Below, one piece after another: positions 58,338 through 64,000 of a stretch of DNA of 64,000 nucleotides. The first letter of the stretch is position 1. The number at the start of each line of letters is the position of its first letter. The translations under genes were made by a program, and so were the position numbers. The DNA comes from Lysobacterales bacterium (GTDB lineage: Bacteria; Pseudomonadota; Gammaproteobacteria; Xanthomonadales; Xanthomonadaceae), in contig JAEKKX010000011.1 in NCBI GenBank assembly GCA_019510125.1, forward strand, positions 1 through 64,000. Direction: 5' to 3'. Under the pieces are notes generated by a model that was not told the origin of the DNA, made no database searches, and saw only the letters and a program-made list of their open reading frames with translations.

Positions 58338-58365
58338 GCGCCGGACGCCGCGCGGCGTCCGGCGC
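58338..58365. other. perfect 12-base stem-loop after the rubrerythrin gene
   Basis: GCGCCGGACGCC and GGCGTCCGGCGC pair fully with a 4-base loop, 7 bases beyond the stop codon. There is no T-tract, so it is more likely an mRNA-stabilising hairpin than a terminator. It could raise rubrerythrin levels over the downstream genes. Confidence 0.55.
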
Positions 58366-58434
58366 CCCGCTTCCGCGCCGCAGGCGGTCGCCGTTCGCGG
58401 CGCGCCATACGCCACTGTCGCCGGGGAGGACCGC

Positions 58435-59820
58435 ATGCGCCCATCGCCGCCGCCATCGCCGCCCGCAGCAGGCGCGCGCGAAGGCAGCCTCGACGCGCCG
58501 ACCCGCCATCCGCTGGACTGGCGCGAGGACGCGTTCCGGGATCGCAACGCGCTCGAGCGCGAGCTCGAACGGGTGTTCGATCTCTGCCACGGCTGCCGCC
58601 GCTGCGTGAGCCTGTGCCAGAGCTTCCCGACCCTGTTCGATCTCGTCGACGCCTCCAGCACGCTGGAGGTCGACGGCGTGGACAAGGCCGACTACGCGAA
58701 GGTCGTCGAACAGTGCTACCTGTGCGACCTGTGCTACCAGACGAAGTGCCCGTACATCCCGCCGCATCCGTGGAACATCGACTTCCCGCACCTGATGCTG
58801 CGCGCGAAGGCGGTGCACTTCCGCGAGCACGGCGCGCCGCTGTCGGCGAAGCTGCTGTCGAACACCACCCTCGTCGGCCGGCTCGCCTCGATCCCGGTGG
58901 TCGCCGAGGCCGTGAACTGGGGCAACCGCCGGCCGGCGCTGCGCGGGCTGGTGGAACAGGCGCTCGGCGTGCATCGCGACGCCCACGTGCCCGAGTACCA
59001 CCATCCGACCGCGCTGGGCCGGCTGAAGCAGGACGACCGCGGCGACGGCGCCGTGGCCGCCGGCCCGACCACCGGCAAGGTCGCCGTGTTCGTCACCTGC
59101 TACGGCAACCACAACCATCCGAAGATGGTCGAGGACCTGGTCGCGGTGCTGCGCCACAACGACGTCCCGGTGAAGCTGATCCGGCAGGACCGGTGCTGCG
59201 GCATGCCGAAGCTGGAACTGGGCGATCTCGACAGCGTGGCCGCGTACAAGGAACGCAACATGGCGGTGCTGCGCGAACCCGTGGCGGACGGCTGGGACAT
59301 CGTCGCGCCGATCCCCTCGTGCGTGCTGATGTTCAAGCAGGAACTGCCGCTGATGTTCCCCGACGACACCGACGTGCTGGCGGTGAAACGGGCGATCTTC
59401 GATCCGTTCGAATACCTGATGCACCGCCGGGCCGCCGGCGTGCTGAAGACCGACTTCCGCAACCCGCTGGGCAAGGTCGCCTGGCAGGCGGCCTGCCACC
59501 AGCGGGTGCAGAACATCGGCCCGAAGACGAAGCAGGTGCTGGAACTGGTGCCGGACACCCAGGTCGTCGCGATCGAACGCTGCTCCGGCCATGACGGCAC
59601 TTACGGCGTCAAGCGGGCGACCTACCCGCTGGCGCGCAAGATCGCCAGGCCGGTCGAGCAGCGGGTCGCCCAGGCCGGCGCGGACCACTTCACCAGCGAC
59701 TGCGTGATGGCCGGCGCGCACATCGCCCACGGCCTCGACGGCGGCAAGGGAGAAGGCGCAGGCGCACGCATCGACGCCGCGCATCCGGTGTCGCTGCTGC
59801 GGCAGGCCTACGGCATCTGA
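58435..59820 (+). CDS. heterodisulfide-reductase-like Fe-S protein
   Basis: A 461-residue protein with two 4Fe-4S ferredoxin-type motifs near residues 51-115 ([11 protein letters not shown] and [16 protein letters not shown]) and two CCG-type cysteine modules of the HdrB/GlpC kind ([22 protein letters not shown] with ERCSGHDG). In many proteobacteria this gene sits between rubrerythrin and a DUF3501 gene, as here. It probably carries electrons to the di-iron protein, replacing the missing rubredoxin part; this is inference from neighbourhood. GGGGAGGA precedes the ATG. A Pro-rich N-terminal tail precedes the first cluster. Confidence 0.9.
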   Translation: MRPSPPPSPPAAGAREGSLDAPTRHPLDWREDAFRDRNALERELERVFDLCHGCRRCVSLCQSFPTLFDLVDASSTLEVDGVDKADYAKVVEQCYLCDLCYQTKCPYIPPHPWNIDFPHLMLRAKAVHFREHGAPLSAKLLSNTTLVGRLASIPVVAEAVNWGNRRPALRGLVEQALGVHRDAHVPEYHHPTALGRLKQDDRGDGAVAAGPTTGKVAVFVTCYGNHNHPKMVEDLVAVLRHNDVPVKLIRQDRCCGMPKLELGDLDSVAAYKERNMAVLREPVADGWDIVAPIPSCVLMFKQELPLMFPDDTDVLAVKRAIFDPFEYLMHRRAAGVLKTDFRNPLGKVAWQAACHQRVQNIGPKTKQVLELVPDTQVVAIERCSGHDGTYGVKRATYPLARKIARPVEQRVAQAGADHFTSDCVMAGAHIAHGLDGGKGEGAGARIDAAHPVSLLRQAYGI

Positions 59821-59822
59821 CC

Positions 59823-60404
59823 ATGACCCCGCTCGTCCGCACCGATCTCTATCCCCTCGAAACCTACGCGATCGAACGCGAGGCGTTCCGCGCGCGGGTG
59901 ATCGCGCACAAGCGCGCGCGCAGGCTCGCGCTCGGCGAGCACGTCATCCTGCTGTTCGAGGACCGGCTGACCGTCCAGTACCAGATCCAGGAAATGCTGC
60001 GGATCGAACGCATCTTCGAGCCCGAGGCCATCCAGGACGAACTCGACGCCTACAACCCGCTGATCCCCGGCGGCCGCGACCTGAAGGCGACGATGCTGAT
60101 CGAATACCCCGACCCGGTGCAGCGCCATCGCGAACTGGCGCGGCTGGGCGGGATCGAGCGCACCGTGTTCGCCGAGGTCGGCGGCCACGGCCGCGCGACC
60201 ACGCACGCCGACGAGGACATGGACCGCAGCGACGCCGACAAGACCTCGGCCGTCCATTTCCTGCGCTTCGATTTCGCCCCGGCGCAGATCGCCGCGCTGC
60301 GCACCGGCGCGCCGCTGGCGTTCGGCATCGAGGATGCGCGGATGCCGCTGCGGGCGACGCCGTCCGCGCAGACCCGCGCGGCGCTGCTGGCGGATTTCGC
60401 GTGA
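59823..60404 (+). CDS. DUF3501 family protein
   Basis: A 193-residue cytoplasmic protein starting two bases after the preceding stop. The DUF3501 hallmarks are [20 protein letters not shown], then [20 protein letters not shown] and MLRIERIF. No cofactor motif is visible. Always or mostly found with the rubrerythrin and Fe-S genes, so a role in the same redox pathway is likely; the biochemical function is unknown. Confidence 0.9.
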   Translation: MTPLVRTDLYPLETYAIEREAFRARVIAHKRARRLALGEHVILLFEDRLTVQYQIQEMLRIERIFEPEAIQDELDAYNPLIPGGRDLKATMLIEYPDPVQRHRELARLGGIERTVFAEVGGHGRATTHADEDMDRSDADKTSAVHFLRFDFAPAQIAALRTGAPLAFGIEDARMPLRATPSAQTRAALLADFA

Positions 60405-60619
60405 GGCGTCGGCGGGCCGCCGTCTTCGCGGGCGTCGCCTTCGCCGCCTACGTCGCGGCGTATGCCGGTTACCGCCACGCCCACCTCGAGCGCTGGGAGC
60501 GCGACGGGCGGGACTACGTGCTGTACGGCTCGCGCGCCGCCTACCTGCTGTTCCGGCCCATGAGCTACGCCGACCAGGCGCTGACCGGCGCCGGCGCGCA
60601 CCTCGGCCCGCATCGCTGA
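60401..60619 (+). CDS. small single-span membrane protein at the end of the rubrerythrin operon
   Basis: A 72-residue ORF beginning with GTG inside the DUF3501 stop (GTGA overlap). Arg-rich start MRRRRAAV, one transmembrane helix (FAGVAFAAYVAAYAGY), then a charged part with LYGSRAAYLLFRPMSYADQA. The overlap implies coupled translation. I do not know the family; nothing similar is named in the cluster. Confidence 0.55.
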   Translation: MRRRRAAVFAGVAFAAYVAAYAGYRHAHLERWERDGRDYVLYGSRAAYLLFRPMSYADQALTGAGAHLGPHR

Positions 60620-60664
60620 CCATCCGCGCCGGTAGACTATCCGGGACCTCCCGGAGTCGTTCGC

Positions 60665-61312
60665 ATGCTGCGCTGGCTGCTGCTGTTCGTCGTGATCGCA
60701 TTGCTTGCGTGGTGGCTGGCGACCCCGTCGGCGCCGGTTCCGGCGGTCCCCGCAGCGGGCGCCGCGCCCGTGCTGGTCGCCAGCGACTGCTCTCCACCGG
60801 CGCAACTGGCCGGCGCCGACGGCGCGGTGCAGACCGGGGTGCCCTCGGGCATGCCCGCGTTCGCGCTCGACGGCGCGCAGGCGCAGCCGCTCGCGGGCTT
60901 CAGCGTCGCCGCGCGGGTGCTCTCGCGCGAGCGCTACCGCCACGACCGCGAGGCCGATTTCGCGCCGCTGGACCTCGCCCTCGGCTGGGGCCGGATGCGC
61001 GACGAGGCGGTGATTTCCCGCCTGCACATCTCGCAGTCCGGGCGCTGGTACCGCTACTGGTGGACCGGCGACGCGCCGCTGCCGCCGGACGAGATCGCGC
61101 GCAGCAGCGCGAACATGCACATGATCCCGTCCGGGCCGTCGGTGGCCGCGGCGCTGGACGACATCGACGCCGGCGACCGCGTGCGCATCGACGGCTGGCT
61201 GGTCGAGGTGGACACGCCGCAGGGCTGGCGCTGGCGCAGCTCGCTCACCCGCGACGACACCGGCAACGGCGCCTGCGAAGTGGTCTACGTCTGCGCCGTC
61301 CGCAGGTTCTGA
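60665..61312 (+). CDS. membrane-anchored protein of unknown function (215 residues)
   Basis: An N-terminal uncleaved-looking helix (LRWLLLFVVIALLAWWLA) is followed by an Ala/Pro stretch and an extracytoplasmic domain with several Trp and conserved-looking blocks: VLSRERYRHDREADFAPLDL, ALGWGRMRDEAVISRLHISQ, SGRWYRYWW. Three cysteines occur, one early (SDC) and two at the end (CEVVYVC). The pattern resembles proteins annotated as hypothetical in Xanthomonads; no function assigned. Ends just before a convergent REP dimer. Confidence 0.75.
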   Translation: MLRWLLLFVVIALLAWWLATPSAPVPAVPAAGAAPVLVASDCSPPAQLAGADGAVQTGVPSGMPAFALDGAQAQPLAGFSVAARVLSRERYRHDREADFAPLDLALGWGRMRDEAVISRLHISQSGRWYRYWWTGDAPLPPDEIARSSANMHMIPSGPSVAAALDDIDAGDRVRIDGWLVEVDTPQGWRWRSSLTRDDTGNGACEVVYVCAVRRF

Positions 61313-61407
61313 CCGCCGCCGGCACGCCTCGCCGGTGGCGGCATGCCCCGTGGCGCGCACGCCGCCGCGGCGCGGGCACGTCTGCCTCCCATGGCGCGGG
61401 CATGTCC

Positions 61408-61482
61408 CGGTAGAGCGGCCTTCAGGCCGCTGCATTTGTCCGGGTCACCGCTAAGCGCAGCGGCCTGAAGGCCGCTCTACCG
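61408..61482. repeat. GTAG-type REP (SMAG-like) inverted dimer, subfamily A, second copy
   Basis: Arms 61408-61431 and 61459-61482 are identical to the arms of the element at 1729-1798, nearly 60 kb away; only the loop differs. As there, it lies between convergent genes, so a role as a two-way terminator is plausible. Confidence 0.85.
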
Positions 61483-61505
61483 GGGACGCCGGCTCCGCGC
61501 GCCGA

Positions 61506-62174
61506 TCAGCCGCCCGCGCCCAGCCCCACCGGGCAGCTCACCCCGGTCCCGCCGAGGCCGCAGTAACCGTCGGGATGCTTCGACAAGTACTGCTGGTGCT
61601 CGTCTTCGGCGTAGTAGAACGCCGGCGCCGGATGGACGATCTCGGTGGTGATCGCGCCCAGCCCCGCGGCGCTCAGCCGCTGTTGATACGCGTCGCGGCT
61701 GGCCAGCGCGGCGGCGAGCTGCGCCTCGGTGTCGCAGTAGATCGCGGAGCGGTACTGGGTGCCGGTGTCGTTGCCCTGGCGCATGCCCTGGGTGGGGTCG
61801 TGGCTTTCCCAGAACGTCTTCAGCAGCGTCTCGAACGTCACCGTCGCCGGGTCGTAGACCACCCGCACGACCTCGGTGTGGCCGGTCTCGCCGCTGCAGA
61901 CCTCGCGGTAGGTCGCGTTCGGGGTGTAGCCGCCGGCGTAGCCGACCGCGGTCGTGAACACGCCCGGGATCGACCAGAACTTGCGCTCGGCGCCCCAGAA
62001 GCAGCCCATCCCGAACTGCACCTGCGCCAGCCCCGGGAAGGCGTCGCGCAGCGGGCGGCCGTGGACGTGGTGGACGTTGCGCAGCGGCATGGCCTCGGCG
62101 CGGCCGGGCAGCGCGCGCTCCGGTGCGGGCATGCGCTGCTTCCACGCGCCCACGCCGAGCAGGGATTCGAACAT
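61506..62174 (-). CDS. msrA: peptide methionine sulfoxide reductase MsrA
   Basis: A 222-residue enzyme that repairs the S form of methionine sulfoxide. Catalytic Cys in [33 protein letters not shown] and GTQYRSAIY are conserved. The two C-terminal cysteines ([12 protein letters not shown]) are the recycling pair known from E. coli-type MsrA. Start at 62174 with GGAG 6 bases upstream; the N-terminal region [16 protein letters not shown] fits the long E. coli-like form. Fits the peroxide-defence theme of the neighbouring 54-60 kb block. Confidence 0.95.
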   Translation of the reverse strand: MFESLLGVGAWKQRMPAPERALPGRAEAMPLRNVHHVHGRPLRDAFPGLAQVQFGMGCFWGAERKFWSIPGVFTTAVGYAGGYTPNATYREVCSGETGHTEVVRVVYDPATVTFETLLKTFWESHDPTQGMRQGNDTGTQYRSAIYCDTEAQLAAALASRDAYQQRLSAAGLGAITTEIVHPAPAFYYAEDEHQQYLSKHPDGYCGLGGTGVSCPVGLGAGG

Positions 62175-62288
62175 GGCGGACTCCGGTGACGGAAAAGGGT
62201 CGACGCGATACGGGAGGCGGGGAGCGGGCTTCCCGGTGCGTCGCGACCGCAAAGATGCGTCGCGCGGGGGCCCGATTCAAGCCGCCGT

Positions 62289-64000
62289 TCAGGCGGTGGC
62301 CGGGCGCGCGACGAACACCGCCGGCGCCACGCTCACCCGGTTGCGGCCGCCGCGCTTGGCGGCGTAGAGCGCCTTGTCCGCCCGCTCGACCAACTGCTGC
62401 GGGTTCGCGTCCTGGGCCAGCATGGTGGCGACGCCGATGCTGACCGTCATCCGCAGCGGCCGCTCCTGGTGGCGCAGCTCGGCCGCCTCCACCGCGAGCC
62501 GGAGCTGTTCGGCGATGGCCCGCGCCATCTCGGTCTGGCGGCCGGGCAGCACGACCAGGAACTCCTCGCCGCCGTAGCGCCCGAACTGGTCCTCGTCCAC
62601 CAGCCCGGCGCCGATCAGGCGCGCGATCTCGCGCAGGCAGTGATCGCCCGCGGCATGGCCCATGCGGTCGTTGACCGATTTGAAGTGGTCGACGTCGATG
62701 TAGAGCACCGACAGCGGCAGGCCCTGGCGATGCGCCTGCGGGAAGATGCGGGACAGCGCCTGGTCGATGCTGCGCCGGTTGAGCGCGCCGGTCAGCGCAT
62801 CGACTTCGGCCGTATGCCGCAACTGCAGCGCGGTCAGCGCCTCGTCGATCTGCAGCACCGCGATCCGCGCCAGTTCGCGCGCGATCGACAGTTCGTCCGG
62901 GTGGAAGACCATCGCGCCGGTGCGTTCCAGCATCAGCGCACCCCACGACGGCGCCCGCACCGGCAGCGACACCGCGGCCTCCACCGCGACCGGCACGGCT
63001 TCGCCGCTGCGCGACACCGGCTGCTGCACGTCGATGTTGATCGCCAGTTGCTGGCGCAGCGCCGGCAGCCGCGGGACGGCGCGCTCGGCCAGCGCCTCCA
63101 GCGCAGCGCCGGGATGCGCGGCCAGGGTGTCGCGTCCGTGATGGCCGCGCAGGATGGCGAGCATCCGGTCGGCGGGGACGATCCGGCGCAGGTGGTCGAG
63201 CAGCAGGCGCATCGCCATCGGCTGGATCTCTTCCTCCGGCAGGCCGCGCAGGGCCAGTTGCAGCGCGGTCAGCAGTTCGGTGCGCACCGCCTCGCGGTAC
63301 ATGCGGCGCTCGGAGTCCGCGCGCGCGCGCTGCTCGCGATCGCGCTGCTCGCGGTAGCGGCTGATCCGGCTGATCAGGCCGACGCTGATCGTGGCCGCGG
63401 CGACCACGACCGCCGCCTGGTAGCCGACGCGGACCCACGCCGAATCCGGGAGCAGGGCGTGCGCGCCGAGTTCGCGGGCCACCATGGTCAGGGCGATGCC
63501 GACCACCGCCAGGGCCATCCCGGGCGAGAACGGCACCCGCCGCGACCACGCGTCCTTGACCAGCCACAGCGCGACGCCGCAGCCGAGCAGCCAGACCACG
63601 GGCATCAGCCACACGACGACCCCGTCGCCCAGGCGGCCCGCCGCCGCGACCAGTGCGGCCAGCGCCAGCAGCCCCAGCGCGCCCCGGCGCACGCCGCGGG
63701 CCAGTCCCGGCCGGCTCTGGGCGGTGTCGGCGTAGCGCAGCAGGATGGCGAGCCCGGAGGCCTCGAACACCAGCGACACCATGTGGATCCCGGCGCCGCC
63801 GAGCCGGCGGAAGGCGCCGAACGGGTCGATGGCGTACAGGTGGCCGTTGGCCACCGCCAGCATCAGCGTCGCCGCCAGGCAGAAGGCGAACAGCGAGAGG
63901 AAACTCGCGTCGCGGGAGGCGAAGAACAGCGCCAGCATCAGCAGCGCGATCGTGACCAGGCTGGCATAGGCCACGGTCAGCAGGATCGTGGCCCGCTGCA
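62289..64000 (-). CDS. membrane diguanylate cyclase, C-terminal part (cut by window edge)
   Basis: The frame is open to the right edge, so the N-terminus is missing. The visible 570 residues hold about five to six transmembrane helices of 7TMR-DISM type (LLMLALFFASRDASFLSLFA), a charged helix, a GAF-like segment (near residues 235-370) and a GGDEF domain with active motif RYGGEEF and DVDHFKSVNDRMGHAAGD. The inhibitory RxxD site before it reads VDED, so product feedback through that site is absent. It should make cyclic di-GMP. The periplasmic sensor part would lie beyond the window. Confidence 0.9.
   Translation of the reverse strand, partial: QRATILLTVAYASLVTIALLMLALFFASRDASFLSLFAFCLAATLMLAVANGHLYAIDPFGAFRRLGGAGIHMVSLVFEASGLAILLRYADTAQSRPGLARGVRRGALGLLALAALVAAAGRLGDGVVVWLMPVVWLLGCGVALWLVKDAWSRRVPFSPGMALAVVGIALTMVARELGAHALLPDSAWVRVGYQAAVVVAAATISVGLISRISRYREQRDREQRARADSERRMYREAVRTELLTALQLALRGLPEEEIQPMAMRLLLDHLRRIVPADRMLAILRGHHGRDTLAAHPGAALEALAERAVPRLPALRQQLAINIDVQQPVSRSGEAVPVAVEAAVSLPVRAPSWGALMLERTGAMVFHPDELSIARELARIAVLQIDEALTALQLRHTAEVDALTGALNRRSIDQALSRIFPQAHRQGLPLSVLYIDVDHFKSVNDRMGHAAGDHCLREIARLIGAGLVDEDQFGRYGGEEFLVVLPGRQTEMARAIAEQLRLAVEAAELRHQERPLRMTVSIGVATMLAQDANPQQLVERADKALYAAKRGGRNRVSVAPAVFVARPATA

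Overview
The window is a very GC-rich chromosomal segment from a gammaproteobacterium of the Xanthomonadaceae/Lysobacteraceae type (Lysobacter, Luteimonas, Stenotrophomonas and relatives). This is inferred from gene content: an alpha-lytic-type secreted protease, a sux-like sucrose locus with an amylosucrase and a TonB-dependent receptor, the pilMNOPQ operon beside a class A PBP, the MoxR/Bat cluster, an ahpC-ahpF-oxyR block, and GTAG-type REP (SMAG-like) palindromes. No rRNA, tRNA, CRISPR array, phage or insertion sequence was recognised.

Layout. 1-394: start of a DUF2339-like membrane protein running off the left edge. 649-9211: sucrose locus (LacI-type regulator, sodium/sugar symporter, TonB-dependent receptor, amylosucrase, fructokinase) with two matching LacI-type operators between the divergent transport genes. 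9442-11275: alpha-lytic-like protease, its terminator, then a decayed copy of the fructokinase 3' end carrying repeat expansions. 11403-14852: a base-composition-distinct island with one large PHP-domain plus SMC/ABC-type ATPase gene (TrlF-like, possible defence gene), bounded by inverted copies of a 28-nt repeat. 15120-20162: multicopper oxidase, a small cryptic three-gene cassette (38-aa ORF, 136-aa unknown, XRE-type HTH), and gap. 20452-28162: OmpW, S1/P1 nuclease, BlaI/M56 pair with its operator, a CoA-hydrolase/transferase, and three small secreted proteins of unknown role. 28254-34592: TPR/PAS sensor-like protein, transketolase, PAP2-like protein, dicarboxylate symporter. 34683-41825: moxR-DUF58-DUF4381-batA-batBC-batD, fully overlapping apart from one short gap. 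42025-49988: pilMNOPQ divergent from PBP1A. 50101-53679: nucleotidyltransferase-like protein, CSD-DUF1294 protein, proline iminopeptidase and prmC, with REP elements between them. 53827-60619: oxidative-stress block (OxyR-like site, ahpC, ahpF, oxyR, rubrerythrin, Fe-S protein, DUF3501, small membrane protein). 60665-64000: unknown anchored protein, REP dimer, msrA, and a GGDEF protein that runs off the right edge.

How the genes work together. Sucrose would cross the outer membrane through the TonB-dependent receptor and the inner membrane through the symporter. Amylosucrase would convert it to glucan plus fructose, and fructokinase would trap the fructose, all under a LacI-type repressor whose probable operator overlaps the receptor promoter. 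The oxidative block pairs OxyR, with both redox cysteines at the E. coli positions, with the AhpCF peroxidase and a rubrerythrin operon. The accessory content most worth following is the TrlF-like island, the cryptic 17690-18619 cassette and the repeat-expanded fructokinase remnant.
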